Positions 11,381 through 20,033 of a stretch of DNA of 64,000 bases are shown here, piece by piece. The DNA is from Microbacterium sp. CFH 31415 (GTDB lineage Bacteria; Actinomycetota; Actinomycetes; Actinomycetales; Microbacteriaceae). Each line of letters begins with the position of its first letter. Positions within the stretch are counted from its first letter, which is position 1. The notes below the pieces were generated by a model. It searched no databases. It had not been told where the DNA came from and saw nothing but the letters and a program-made list of their open reading frames with translations. The DNA lies in assembly GCF_022538185.1 (NCBI RefSeq), contig NZ_JAKYXC010000017.1, positions 1-64,000 of the forward strand, written 5' to 3'. The position numbers and the translations under genes are program-made.

Positions 11381-12534
11381 GAGGAGTACGCGCTGTTCTC
11401 GTGGACGTAGTCGTGGGTGAGGTCGTTCGTCAGGATCGTCGCGGTCGCATCGCCAACCTTGAGGTCGATCACCAGATCCGTGGCCCGCGGGGTGAGATCG
11501 ACGTCCTCGCGCGGCGCATCCGGACCGCCCTGCGAGCACACGCGCACGCCGTTCATCCAGACGTCGACGTCGTAGGGGTCGAACGCCGCGGCCGTCGTGC
11601 CGATCGCGGCGAGCACGCGCCCCCAGTTCGGGTCGTTGCCGAATATCGCCGCCTTGAAGAGGTTGTTGCGGGCGACCGACCGCCCGACCTCGACCGCATC
11701 CTCCTCGGACGCAGCGCCGCGCACCTCGATCGTGATGTCGTGGCTCGCGCCCTCGGCGTCGCCCTGCAGCTGCTTCGCCAGGTCGGCGCTCACCTCGGCG
11801 AGCGCTGCCGCGAAGTCGTCCAGGTCGGGTGCGATGCCCGAGGCTCCGCTCACGAGCAGCGTGACCTGGTCGTTCGTCGACATGCAGCCGTCCGAGTCCA
11901 GGCGGTCGAAGGTGCGGCCCGTCGCCGCCCGCAGTGCGGCGTCGGCCTGGGCCGCGTCGAGCACGGCGTCGGTCGTGATGACCACGAGCATGGTGGCGAG
12001 GCCGGGCGCCAGCATCCCGGCCCCCTTCGCCATTCCCCCGATGGACCATCCGTCACGAGTGACGGCGGCTCGTTTGGGACGCGAGTCGGTGGTCATGATG
12101 GCGAGGGATGCCGCCTCCCCGCCGTGCGCGGACAGCTCGGCGATGCCCTGCTCGGTGCCTGCGAGCACCTTCGCGCGGAACGTCTCGTCGCCGGTGCCGA
12201 TGAGGCCCGTCGAGCAGACCAGCACGTCGCCGGCGCTCACTCCGAGCAGTTCGGCGGCCTTCTCGGCCGTCTGGTGCGTGGTCTGGAAGCCGAACGAGCC
12301 GGTGAAGCAGTTGGCGCCGCCCGAGTTCAGGACGATGGCCTCGACGACGCCGTCCTTGACGGCCTGCTCCGACCAGATGATCGGGTTGGCCTTCGCGCGG
12401 TTCGACGTGAACACCGCCGCGCCGACCTTGAGCGGTCCGCGGTTGACGACGACCGCGACGTCGGGCTTGCCGGTCGACTTCAGGCCGACGGCGACGCCGG
12501 CCGCCTCGAATCCCTGTGCTGCGGTTACACTCAC
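11377..12534 (-). CDS. argJ: Glutamate N-acetyltransferase / amino-acid acetyltransferase (ArgJ)
   Basis: 385 aa bifunctional-type ornithine acetyltransferase that recycles acetyl groups from N-acetylornithine to glutamate. ArgJ proteins cleave themselves before a conserved Thr; the motif here is [12 protein letters not shown], with Ala180/Thr181 the predicted cut. SGGANCFTG (71-79) and GNDPNWGR toward the C-terminus are also diagnostic. The start is GTG (12532-12534) with AAGGGA about 8 nt before it. A 55-nt gap separates it from argC, the only real gap between argC and argF. Confidence 0.95.
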   Translation of the reverse strand: MSVTAAQGFEAAGVAVGLKSTGKPDVAVVVNRGPLKVGAAVFTSNRAKANPIIWSEQAVKDGVVEAIVLNSGGANCFTGSFGFQTTHQTAEKAAELLGVSAGDVLVCSTGLIGTGDETFRAKVLAGTEQGIAELSAHGGEAASLAIMTTDSRPKRAAVTRDGWSIGGMAKGAGMLAPGLATMLVVITTDAVLDAAQADAALRAATGRTFDRLDSDGCMSTNDQVTLLVSGASGIAPDLDDFAAALAEVSADLAKQLQGDAEGASHDITIEVRGAASEEDAVEVGRSVARNNLFKAAIFGNDPNWGRVLAAIGTTAAAFDPYDVDVWMNGVRVCSQGGPDAPREDVDLTPRATDLVIDLKVGDATATILTNDLTHDYVHENSAYSS

Positions 12535-12589
12535 GGCGCGATTCCCTTCGAGCCTCGTACGCCGGACCGAGTCTGTCGGCTCACGATGG

Positions 12590-13639
12590 TCACGGGGCCA
12601 CCCCGTTCACGCTGAGCGCGGTGCCCTCGGCGAGTCCCAGCGCGATGTTCATGGACTGCACGGCGGCCCCGGCCGTGCCCTTCACGAGGTTGTCGACGGC
12701 GGTGACGACCACGACACGGTTCGCCGCGCGGTCGATCGCGAGGCCCATCAGCGCGGTGTTGGCTCCGAGGACGTCCGCCGTGCGGGGGAACTCGCCCGCG
12801 GGCAGCAGCTGCACGAACGTCTCGTCGCCGTACGCCGACTGCCACGCGGCGCGGATCTCGGCATCCGTCGCGTCGTTCGCGATCGGGGCGGTCGAGGTGG
12901 CGAGGATTCCGCGGGCCATCGGCACGAGGACGGGCGTGAACGAGATGCGGATGCCGTCGGCCGGCGCGCCGGCGGCGGCGAGCGCCTGCCGGATCTCGGG
13001 GATGTGCCGGTGCGTGCCGCCGACCGCGTACGGGTTGGCAGTGCCGAGGATCTCGCTCGCGAGGAGGTTCGGCTTGAGGGCCTTGCCGGCGCCCGACGGT
13101 CCGACCGCGAGCACCGTGACGATGTCGCCGGCGTCGATGACGCCTGCGGCGACGCCCGGCGCGAGGCTCAGCGACACGGTCGACGCGTTGCAGCCGGGGG
13201 CGGCGATGCGGGTTGCCCCGACCAGCCGCTCGCGCTGCTTGGCGCCGCCTGTCAGGAGCTCCGGCACACCGTACACCCAGGGCTCGTGGAAGTCGCCGCC
13301 GTAGAAGGTGTCCCAGTCGGCGGCCGACTCGAGGCGGTGGTCGGCGCCCGCATCGATCACGAGGGCCGCGTCGCCGAGTGCGTCGGTGTACTGCCCCGAC
13401 TGCCCGTGCGGGAGCGCCAGGAACACGATGTCGTGCCCGGCCAGGATCTCGGGCGTCGTCTCGGTGAGCGTGAGGTGCGCGAGCGAGCGGAGGTGGGGCT
13501 GGTGCTGGATGAGCGGCTGTCCCGCGTTCGAGTGCGCGGTGACGGTGCGGATCTCGACGTCGGGATGCGCGGCGAGGATCCGCAGGATCTCGCCGCCCGC
13601 ATAGCCGGATGCGCCGGAGACGGCGACCGAATATGTCAT
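12590..13639 (-). CDS. argC: N-acetyl-gamma-glutamyl-phosphate reductase
   Basis: 349 aa; the NADPH-dependent third step of arginine synthesis. The Rossmann motif GASGYAGGE is at 9-17 and the catalytic Cys is C150 in APGCNAST. A His-containing HRHIPEI segment follows near 217. The ATG (13637-13639) has a good ribosome site, AAGGTGG, 5 nt upstream. It is first in argCJBDF and is preceded by an unusual leader with an arginine-rich short frame (13725-13811). The TAAGGT overlapping the ribosome site could also act as a -10, so a second start close to the gene cannot be excluded. Confidence 0.96.
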   Translation of the reverse strand: MTYSVAVSGASGYAGGEILRILAAHPDVEIRTVTAHSNAGQPLIQHQPHLRSLAHLTLTETTPEILAGHDIVFLALPHGQSGQYTDALGDAALVIDAGADHRLESAADWDTFYGGDFHEPWVYGVPELLTGGAKQRERLVGATRIAAPGCNASTVSLSLAPGVAAGVIDAGDIVTVLAVGPSGAGKALKPNLLASEILGTANPYAVGGTHRHIPEIRQALAAAGAPADGIRISFTPVLVPMARGILATSTAPIANDATDAEIRAAWQSAYGDETFVQLLPAGEFPRTADVLGANTALMGLAIDRAANRVVVVTAVDNLVKGTAGAAVQSMNIALGLAEGTALSVNGVAP

Positions 13640-13724
13640 GGATTCCACCTTAGAGTCTGGGTGCGGGGGCCGGAGACGGCGACGCCCGCTCGCAGACGTC
13701 CGGGAGGACGGCGTGCAGGGTCGC

Positions 13725-13811
13725 CTACAGTCGGCGCTCGCCCAGACGGCGTCGGCGCGCAGGGGCGGCGCTCGGAGCGAGCGTCACGAGTCCCTGGGCG
13801 ACCGAAGGCAT
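13725..13811 (-). CDS. Candidate arginine-rich leader peptide (28 aa) upstream of argC
   Basis: A 28-codon frame runs from ATG (13809-13811) to TAG (13725-13727), ending 85 nt before argC. Its last eleven codons contain six arginines: four consecutive (CGC CGA CGC CGT, 13746-13757), then L-G-E, then two more (CGC CGA, 13731-13736), then Leu and stop. There is no ribosome site; a TATCGT -10 lies exactly 6 nt upstream, so the transcript would begin at the AUG. Two RNA pairings are mutually exclusive: 13748-13754 with 13680-13686, or 13720-13725 with 13678-13683. This is the layout expected of ribosome-mediated attenuation. I know of no described counterpart; the function is inference. Confidence 0.5.
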   Translation of the reverse strand: MPSVAQGLVTLAPSAAPARRRRLGERRL

Positions 13812-13817
13812 GCCGCG

Positions 13818-13847
13818 ACGATAGCCGCCGGGCCGCGGCATCCGCAA
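13818..13847 (-). promoter_or_regulatory. Candidate promoter of the arginine operon
   Basis: On the minus strand a -35 TTGCGG (13842-13847) and a -10 TATCGT (13818-13823) are 18 bp apart. The -10 is followed after 6 nt by the ATG of the arginine-rich leader frame, the spacing of leaderless actinobacterial transcripts. The mRNA would then carry about 170 nt before argC. Confidence 0.45.
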
Positions 13848-13852
13848 ATCCG

Positions 13853-13869
13853 GTGTCACCGCGTGACAC
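13853..13869. promoter_or_regulatory. Perfect 7-3-7 palindrome upstream of the arg promoter
   Basis: GTGTCAC-CGC-GTGACAC is a perfect inverted repeat whose edge lies 5 bp from the candidate arg -35. The shape and length suit a dimeric regulator such as a TetR or GntR protein. It does not resemble an ArgR box, which is AT-rich. No regulator gene is adjacent, so its ligand and target are unknown. Confidence 0.4.
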
Positions 13870-13911
13870 GACGTCGCTGCGACCTGACGAGGCGCCACGG
13901 GTGGCACCCGT

Positions 13912-13982
13912 CGCGAGACGACGTTTCTGCGACGAGACGACCCGCGGCTGGCGACGTCTCGTCGCAGACGCGCCGTCTCGCG
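13912..13982. repeat. 71-nt nested palindromic element, copy 1
   Basis: Outer arms CGCGAGACGACG (13912-13923) and its near-complement (13971-13982) pair with one mismatch. Inner arms TCTGCGACGAGACG (13926-13939) and 13955-13968 pair perfectly over 14 bp around a 15-nt loop. The element starts CGCGAGAC, ends GTCTCGCG and is 71 nt long, the same length and ends as the copy at 24462-24532. It sits 4 nt beyond the stop of the epimerase gene. The arg-leader palindrome lies 42 bp away. Between 13640 and 13986 there is otherwise only the argC leader. Confidence 0.6.
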
Positions 13983-13986
13983 CTCG

Positions 13987-14964
13987 CTACCCCATCTCGG
14001 CGAGCAGGGCGAGCTCGTCGTCGCGCGAAAGCCCGGAGCTCCGCTCGCGGTCGAGGCCGCGCTTGCGCTCGTCGTCCAGCGTGCGCCGCAGCGTCTCGGT
14101 GAGGGGGCGCACGCGGCCGCCGAGCAGGCGGTACGCCGCGTTCGAGCGCGTCCAGAAGCCCGGCATGCCTGCGGGCAGCCATAGCGGGAGCGAGCGCGGG
14201 CCCATCCAGTACGCGACGCCGTGCGCCTCGAGCCAGTCGTCCGTCGCCGTCACGAGACGCCCCGAATGCCCGGCGACCTCCCGCGCTTCGGAGAGCAGAC
14301 GATCGAGCGGCACCGGATCCCCCACCGCGTTCGCGACGCCCGTCCACCGCTCCCGCCCGACGCCCTGGACGAACTCGGCCAGGTCGTCGACGTCGATGAC
14401 CTGCTCCCCGCGGCCCGCGGCATCGGGGACGAGCACATCGTCGCCTTCGGCGAGCGCGAACCGCCCGACCCAGTACCCGAACCGGTCGGTCGGGTCGCCC
14501 GGCCCGACGATGAGGCCGGGTCGCACGATCGCCGCGCGGTGTCCCATGACGGAACGGACGGATGCCTCGGCCCGCGCCTTCGCGCGACCGTAGTCCTCCT
14601 CCTCGTCGGGTCCTGCGGGCGCCAGCACGTCGGCCGACTCGTCCGCGCCCGGCTCGTCGTTCTCGGCGTACACCGACACCGTCGAGATGTACGTCCAGTG
14701 CTTGCCGCGCTCGGCGAGGGCGTCGAGCGCGGCGGCGACGTGGACCGGCTTCGACGAGACGTCGACGACCTCGTCCCAGTCGCGCGACGCCACCTCGTCG
14801 TACGCGCCCGGTTCGTCGCGGTCTGCAGTCACGAGGTGCGTGCCGTACGGTGCGGGTCGCGCGCCTCGGGCGAGGCAGGTGACGGATGCCCCCGCATCCG
14901 TCCACTTCTCCGCGATGCGCCCGCTCAGCCAGCCCGTGCCACCCAGCACCAGTACGTCGGTCAT
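13987..14964 (-). CDS. NAD-dependent epimerase/dehydratase-like protein
   Basis: 325 aa extended/atypical SDR. The Rossmann motif VLVLGGTGWLSG is at 4-15. A YISTVSVYAE strand near 92-101 and EEDYGRAKARAE near 123-134 supply the Tyr-x3-Lys-type active-site region, here Y-GRAK. NAD+ would bind at the N-terminus; the substrate is unknown. The C-terminal half carries a tryptophan-rich segment (YWMGPRSLPLWLP). The ATG at 14962-14964 aligns with the family start. It diverges from the ATPase gene at 15214. Confidence 0.75.
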   Translation of the reverse strand: MTDVLVLGGTGWLSGRIAEKWTDAGASVTCLARGARPAPYGTHLVTADRDEPGAYDEVASRDWDEVVDVSSKPVHVAAALDALAERGKHWTYISTVSVYAENDEPGADESADVLAPAGPDEEEDYGRAKARAEASVRSVMGHRAAIVRPGLIVGPGDPTDRFGYWVGRFALAEGDDVLVPDAAGRGEQVIDVDDLAEFVQGVGRERWTGVANAVGDPVPLDRLLSEAREVAGHSGRLVTATDDWLEAHGVAYWMGPRSLPLWLPAGMPGFWTRSNAAYRLLGGRVRPLTETLRRTLDDERKRGLDRERSSGLSRDDELALLAEMG

Positions 14965-15089
14965 GGTCCCACCCAATCAGAGCGGACCCCGCGCGGCACC
15001 CGTTCCGCTGTCAGCGTCGCCTCGGCGCGACTCCTCTCCGGCTGCCCTATCGGTGCGCAGAGCGGCCGGGTCCGCGGGGCCGGCGAGGT

Positions 15090-15101
15090 GTTGTGCACAA
15101 C
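15090..15101. promoter_or_regulatory. 12-bp perfect palindrome between divergent genes
   Basis: GTTGTGCACAAC lies in the 249-bp gap between the epimerase gene and the AAA ATPase gene, 113 bp before the ATPase start. It could be an operator for either gene. Apart from this and a CAGGAT -10-like hexamer (15202-15207) six nucleotides before the ATPase ATG, I see nothing else in the gap. Confidence 0.3.
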
Positions 15102-15213
15102 GTCGGCGATCCGGGTGCCATCCGGCGCCGTACCGGCCCGGCGGCCGATCGGCGACGCGGATCACCGACGCTGTGCACACCGGCGCGTCGGAGGCCCCTG
15201 CCAGGATGGCGGG

Positions 15214-16344
15214 ATGCTGACCACCGTCGCCGTCTCGGGCTACCGCTCGCTCCGCGACGTCGTGCTGCCGCTCGGCGCGCTGACCGTGATCACCGGGCCG
15301 AACGGGTCGGGCAAGTCGAACCTCTACCGCTCCCTGCGGCTCCTCGCCGCCACGGCGACCGGATCGCTGGTGGCCTCGGTCGCCCGTGAGGGTGGACTGC
15401 CGTCGCTGCTCTGGGCCGGCCCCGAACACGGCGGCACACAGGGCACTGTGCGGTCGGGCCCGATCGCGGTGCGACTGGGGTTCGCCTCGGATGAACTGGG
15501 GTACCTCGTCGACCTCGGCATCCCGCAGGTCGACCAGCGCAGCCTGTTCGCTCGCGATCCCGAGCTCAAGCGCGAGCAGGTGTTCGCCGGGCCCGTGGCG
15601 AAGCCGGCGACGTTGCTCATCGACCGCCTGCGCGGTGCGACCCGCGTCAGGGACGGCACCTGGGTCGCCCTCGCCCAGCAGCTCGCGCCATTCGAGAGCA
15701 TCGTCACCGACCTCGCCGACGGCGACACGGCACCCGAGCTGCTGTCGCTGCGACGCACGCTCGGCGGCTGGCGGTTCTACGACCACTTCCGCGTCGACGT
15801 CGACGCGCCGGCTCGCCAGCCGCAGGTCGGCACCCGCTCCCCCACGCTGGCGCACGGCGGCGAGAACATCGCCGCGGTCTGGGCCACGATCCACGACGCC
15901 GGGCACGGCCGAGCCCTCGACGCCGCGGTCGCTCGGGCTTTCCCGGGCGCACAGATCAGCGTCGAGGCCTCCGACGGGCGGTTCCGCCTCGTGATGCGCC
16001 AGCCGGGCCTGCTGCGGCCGCTCGAGACCGGCGAGCTGTCCGATGGCACACTGCGCTACCTCCTGCTGTGCGCGGCGCTGCTCCCGGCACGCCCGGCCCC
16101 ACTCATGGTCCTGAACGAGCCCGAGGCCAGCCTGCACCCCGACCTGCTCGACCCGCTCGCCGAGCTCGTGGCCGAAGCATCCGCTCGCTCTCAAGTGCTC
16201 GTGGTGACGCACGCCGAGGGACTCTCGGCGCCGTTGGAGCGCGCCGGAGCGCTCACGCACCGCCTCGAACCGCACCCCGACGGCACGCGCATCGCCGGTC
16301 AGGGTGTGCTCGACCGCCCGGCGTGGAACTGGGGCAGCCGCTGA
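15214..16344 (+). CDS. AAA family ATPase (AAA_21 / SMC-like), solitary
   Basis: 376 aa. Walker A is TGPNGSGKS at 27-35, after the typical beta-start VAVSGYRSLRDVVLPLG. The ABC-like signature is ELSDGTLRYLLL near 273-284, Walker B is LMVLNEPEASLHP around 297-309 with Asn in place of the usual Asp, and the switch His is in VTHAEGL. No coiled coil, TOPRIM or nuclease domain is fused and none is adjacent. Relatives of this single-domain type are common in actinobacteria without assigned function; RecF/OLD-type ATPases are more distant kin. A defence role is conceivable but unsupported. The last 24 nt of the gene are duplicated just downstream. Confidence 0.75.
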   Translation: MLTTVAVSGYRSLRDVVLPLGALTVITGPNGSGKSNLYRSLRLLAATATGSLVASVAREGGLPSLLWAGPEHGGTQGTVRSGPIAVRLGFASDELGYLVDLGIPQVDQRSLFARDPELKREQVFAGPVAKPATLLIDRLRGATRVRDGTWVALAQQLAPFESIVTDLADGDTAPELLSLRRTLGGWRFYDHFRVDVDAPARQPQVGTRSPTLAHGGENIAAVWATIHDAGHGRALDAAVARAFPGAQISVEASDGRFRLVMRQPGLLRPLETGELSDGTLRYLLLCAALLPARPAPLMVLNEPEASLHPDLLDPLAELVAEASARSQVLVVTHAEGLSAPLERAGALTHRLEPHPDGTRIAGQGVLDRPAWNWGSR

Positions 16345-16385
16345 TGCCTCCACCCGACGCCGCGTGAAACTGGGGCAGCCCCTGA
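16321..16385 (+). repeat. Direct repeat duplicating the 3' end of the AAA ATPase gene
   Basis: The final 24 nt of the ATPase gene including its stop (16321-16344) recur at 16362-16385 with two differences, 41 bp apart. The second copy again encodes W/-N-W-G-S/P then TGA if read in the same way, so it looks like a local tandem duplication or a residue of recombination with a paralogue's end. It is not part of any other gene. Confidence 0.6.
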
Positions 16386-16415
16386 CTCGGCCGGACCCTC
16401 ACGCGAGGGCACCGG

Positions 16416-18947
16416 CTACTCGCGCAGCGTCGCTCCGAAGCGCTCGGCGGCCGCGGCGACGCCCGCGAGCTTCGCCTCGGTCGCCTCAGCGGCGGTGAGC
16501 GTGCGGTCGGCAGCACGGAAGCGCAGCGCGAACGTGAGGCTCTTCGTGCCCGCCTCGATGCCCTGACCGCGGTAGTCGTCGACGAGGCGCAGCGACTCGA
16601 GCAGCTCGCCCGCTCCCTCCAGGAGTGCCGCGCGCACCTCGGAGGCCGGCAGGTCGGCGGCGACCACGAGGGAGACGTCCTGCGTGGCGGCCGGGTATCC
16701 CGACAGCGACGCCGCGACGACACGCTCGCCGGCGAGGGAGAGGATCAGATCCAGGTCGAGTTCGGCGACGATCACGCGACCGGGCAGATCGGATGCCTCT
16801 GCCACAGCGGGCAGCAGCTCGCCGACGTAGCCCACCTCGGTGCCCGCGACCGACAGCGCTCCGGTGCGTCCCGGGTGCAGCGCGGCGCGCTGCCCCTGGG
16901 CGACGTCGATCGACACGCCGGCCGCGGCGCCGATGGCGCGCACCGCGTCGAGCGCGTCGCCGAGCTCCGCGGCGACGGGCGCGGTGCCGGGCTGCTTCGC
17001 GACGACGTTGCCCGCGAGGAGGACGGCGACGAAGCGGTGCTGCGGCGGGATCGACGCATCGAGTTCGGCCAGGGTCGCGGCATCCGGTCGCACCGCCAGC
17101 GGCGGCACGTGGGTCGTGCCGTACGCGACGCCCGGCTTCGGCAGGAAGACGACGCCGGTCTCGAAGAGTGCGAGGTCGGTGAGGCCGCGTGCGACATTGC
17201 GGTGAGCGACCTGAAGCAGGCCGGGCACGAGCGATCGGCGCAGGAACGGCGCCTGCCCGTCGAGGGGGTTGGCGAGCTTCACGCTGGGCAGCTTGTCGCC
17301 CGAGGCCGAGCCGTGCAGGTCGTTGAGCTCCTCGGTCGTGAAGCCGAACGACGGCGTCTCGACGTAGCCGGCGGCCGCGAGCGCGTTCGCGACGCGACGG
17401 CGCCCCTGCTGGGTGTGCGTCAGACCGCGGCCCGACGGCGGTGTGGGCAGGATCGACGGGATGCGGTCGTAGCCCTCGATGCGGGCGACCTCTTCGGCGA
17501 GCGTCCACTTGTCGGTGAGGTCGGGGCGCCACGACGGCGGGTGCACGGACCAATGGTCGCCGGTGTCGTAGACCTCGCAGCCGATCATCTCGAGCGCGGC
17601 GACGATCTCGCCGGTCGTGTAGTCGACCCCGATGAGCGTCTCGACGAATCCGCGCGGCAGGTCGATGCCTGCGATCTCGACGGTGGTGAACAGAGCGCCG
17701 CCCATCTCGGTATCGAGCGTGCCGCCCGCGTACTCGACCATGAGGTCGGCCACGCGGCGGGCCGCGACGAACGGGATGAGCGGGTCGACGCCGCGCTCGA
17801 AGCGACGGGAGGCCTCGCTGGGCAGCTTGTGCCGTCGGGCGGTGCGCGCGATCGAGACGGTGTCGAAGACCGCCGCCTCGATGAGAACGTTGCGCGTCGC
17901 ATCGCTCATCTCGGTCGTGCCGCCGCCCATGACCCCCGCGAGGCCGATCGGCCCCGACTCGTCGGTGATGAGGAGGTCCTCGGCGTGGAGCGTGCGCACC
18001 TTGCCGTCCAGGGTCTCGAGATTCTCGCCCGCGGTCGCGCGGCGCACCGTGATGCCGCCCTGCAGCTTGTCGAGGTCGTAGCCGTGGATCGGCTGGCCCA
18101 GTTCGAGCATCACATAGTTGGTGATGTCGATCAGGATGCCGAGCGAGCGCACGCCCGCCAGATTCAACCGCGCGATCATCCAAGCCGGCGTGGGCTTGGT
18201 GGGGTCGACGTCTCGCACGATGCGCACGGCGAACTCCGATGCGCCCACACGGCCGCGGATCGGGTGGGCGTCGTCGACGGCGACGGCGAAGCCGGAAGCG
18301 GGATGCTGCAGCTCGCCCCACTCGCGCTCGCCCGGGTCGCGGAACGCGGCGCCGGTGGCGTGGGAGTACTCGCGGGCCACACCGCGCACCGACAGGGCGT
18401 AGCCGCGGTCGGGCGTGACATTGATCTCGACGGCGACGTCGTCCAGCCCGAGGAGCGTGATGGCGTCGGTGCCGACCGGAGCGTCGATGCCGAGCTCGAC
18501 GAGGCGCAGGATGCCGTTGTGCTCGTCGCCCAGGCCCAGTTCACGCGCCGAGGCGATCATGCCGTCCGACACGTGGCCGTAGGTCTTGCGCGCGGCGATC
18601 GGGAACGGCCCGGGCAGCACGGCGCCGGGCAGCGTCACGACGACCTTGTCGCCGGCGAAGAAGTTGCGGGCGCCGCAGACGATGCCGTGCACGGCGTCAC
18701 CGCCGTCGGCCGCGATCTCGCCTTCGGGCGCGACCCGCACCTGGCACCAGCGGATCGTCTTGCCGTTGGACTGCGGCTCCTCGACGAAGTCGAGCACCTC
18801 TCCCACGACGATCGGCCCCTGCAGCTCGAAGCGGTGCACGTCCTCCTCTTCGAAGCCGACGCTCACGAGCGCCGCGAGGACATCCTCGGGCGTCGCATCC
18901 GCCGGGACGTCGACGTACTCACGCAACCACGAAAGCGGGACGCGCAT
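16416..18947 (-). CDS. pheT: Phenylalanyl-tRNA synthetase beta subunit
   Basis: 843 aa, the larger subunit of the alpha2-beta2 enzyme. In order: the N-terminal region beginning MRVPLSWLREYVD, an EMAP-like tRNA-binding domain (about 40-155, with VCGARNF), B3/B4 editing domain (about 215-395), B5 domain, the catalytic-like core with SFGFTTEEL, and a C-terminal ferredoxin-fold anticodon-binding domain ending near SLTFALRFRAADRTLT. The start overlaps the pheS stop by one base (TGATG). Downstream a weak 5-bp hairpin (16396-16409) is the only terminator-like feature. Confidence 0.96.
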   Translation of the reverse strand: MRVPLSWLREYVDVPADATPEDVLAALVSVGFEEEDVHRFELQGPIVVGEVLDFVEEPQSNGKTIRWCQVRVAPEGEIAADGGDAVHGIVCGARNFFAGDKVVVTLPGAVLPGPFPIAARKTYGHVSDGMIASARELGLGDEHNGILRLVELGIDAPVGTDAITLLGLDDVAVEINVTPDRGYALSVRGVAREYSHATGAAFRDPGEREWGELQHPASGFAVAVDDAHPIRGRVGASEFAVRIVRDVDPTKPTPAWMIARLNLAGVRSLGILIDITNYVMLELGQPIHGYDLDKLQGGITVRRATAGENLETLDGKVRTLHAEDLLITDESGPIGLAGVMGGGTTEMSDATRNVLIEAAVFDTVSIARTARRHKLPSEASRRFERGVDPLIPFVAARRVADLMVEYAGGTLDTEMGGALFTTVEIAGIDLPRGFVETLIGVDYTTGEIVAALEMIGCEVYDTGDHWSVHPPSWRPDLTDKWTLAEEVARIEGYDRIPSILPTPPSGRGLTHTQQGRRRVANALAAAGYVETPSFGFTTEELNDLHGSASGDKLPSVKLANPLDGQAPFLRRSLVPGLLQVAHRNVARGLTDLALFETGVVFLPKPGVAYGTTHVPPLAVRPDAATLAELDASIPPQHRFVAVLLAGNVVAKQPGTAPVAAELGDALDAVRAIGAAAGVSIDVAQGQRAALHPGRTGALSVAGTEVGYVGELLPAVAEASDLPGRVIVAELDLDLILSLAGERVVAASLSGYPAATQDVSLVVAADLPASEVRAALLEGAGELLESLRLVDDYRGQGIEAGTKSLTFALRFRAADRTLTAAEATEAKLAGVAAAAERFGATLRE

Positions 18948-19987
18948 CAGACCACCATTCCGAACTGCTCGCTGAAGCGGACATCGCCTTCGGCCATGTC
19001 GCGCATGTCCTGGACGTCGCTGCGGAACATGAGCGTCCGCTCGATGCCCATGCCGAACGCGAAGCCCGAGTACTCCTCTGGGTCGATCCCCGCTGCGCGC
19101 AGCACGTTGGGGTTGATCATGCCGCAGCCGCCCCACTCGATCCATCGCGCGCCGCCCTTGAAGGTCGGATGCCACAGGTCGAGCTCGGCGGACGGCTCGG
19201 TGAAGGGGAAGTAGTTGGCCCGGAACCGCGTCTTCGCCTCGGCGCCGAACAGCACCTTGGCGGCGTGGTCGAGGGTTCCCTTGAGGTGCGCCATCGTGAT
19301 GCCCTTGTCGACGACGATGCCCTCGAACTGCGTGAAGACGGGCAGGTGCGTCGCGTCGAACTCGTCGGTGCGGTACACACGCCCCGGGCACAGCACGTAC
19401 AGCGGCAGATCGCGCTCGAGCATCGAGCGCACCTGGACCGGGCTGGTGTGCGTCCGCATCACGAGATGACGCTCCACCGGGTCGACGAAGAACGTGTCCT
19501 GCATCTGGCGCGCCGGGTGGTCCTCGTCGAAGTTCAGGGCATCGAAGTTGAACCACTCGTGCTCGAGCTCGGGGCCTTCCGCGATCTCCCACCCCATGCC
19601 GACGAAGATGTCGGAGATCTGCTCCTGCAGGAGGGAGATCGGATGCCGCGCCCCCACGCGCGCCCGCTGGGCCAGCGCCGTGATGTCGACCCGCTCGGCC
19701 TCGAGCCGGGCGGCGGTCTCGGCCTCGGCGAGCTCGGCCTCGCGCGCGGCGAAGGCCTGGTTCACACGACCGCGAGCCTGGCCCACGAGCTTGCCGAACT
19801 CGGCCTTCTTCTCGTTCGGCACGCTGCGCAGCTGCGCGTTGAGCTGCGCGAGCGGCGACCCCTCAGCACTGTGGGCGGAGCGGGCGGCCTTCAGAGCGGC
19901 CGTGTCACCGGCCGCGGCGACGGCGTCGAGCGCCGCCTGCACGGCGGCATCCACCGCCTCGGGAGTGATCTCGTGAGCATCAGACAC
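18947..19987 (-). CDS. pheS: Phenylalanyl-tRNA synthetase alpha subunit
   Basis: 346 aa class II catalytic subunit. A coiled N-terminal tRNA-binding region (1-95) precedes motif 2, MRTHTSPVQVRSM with FRTDEFDATH-type residues, and motif 3, GFAFGMGIERTLM, toward the C-terminus. The start is GTG (19985-19987). A TAGACT -10 element (19996-20001) lies 8 nt upstream, so a leaderless start is likely, and there is no room for a Phe attenuator: only 46 nt separate it from gluD. Confidence 0.95.
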   Translation of the reverse strand: MSDAHEITPEAVDAAVQAALDAVAAAGDTAALKAARSAHSAEGSPLAQLNAQLRSVPNEKKAEFGKLVGQARGRVNQAFAAREAELAEAETAARLEAERVDITALAQRARVGARHPISLLQEQISDIFVGMGWEIAEGPELEHEWFNFDALNFDEDHPARQMQDTFFVDPVERHLVMRTHTSPVQVRSMLERDLPLYVLCPGRVYRTDEFDATHLPVFTQFEGIVVDKGITMAHLKGTLDHAAKVLFGAEAKTRFRANYFPFTEPSAELDLWHPTFKGGARWIEWGGCGMINPNVLRAAGIDPEEYSGFAFGMGIERTLMFRSDVQDMRDMAEGDVRFSEQFGMVV

Positions 19988-20033
19988 GAGAACCGAGTCT
20001 ACCGAGAGCGGATGCCTCGCCCTGCCGTGGCGA

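Noticed and set aside
13636-13869. Alternative 77-codon minus-strand frame across the argC leader
   Set aside because: It overlaps the argC start, has no ribosome site or family match, and its existence follows from GC-rich composition. The Arg-rich frame is preferred because of promoter spacing and codon content.
15214-16344. AAA ATPase as a phage-defence system
   Set aside because: No TOPRIM, nuclease, methylase or other effector is fused or adjacent and the surroundings are core metabolism.
19988-20033. Phenylalanine leader peptide before pheS
   Set aside because: Only 46 nt separate gluD and pheS, with a -10 directly before the GTG.
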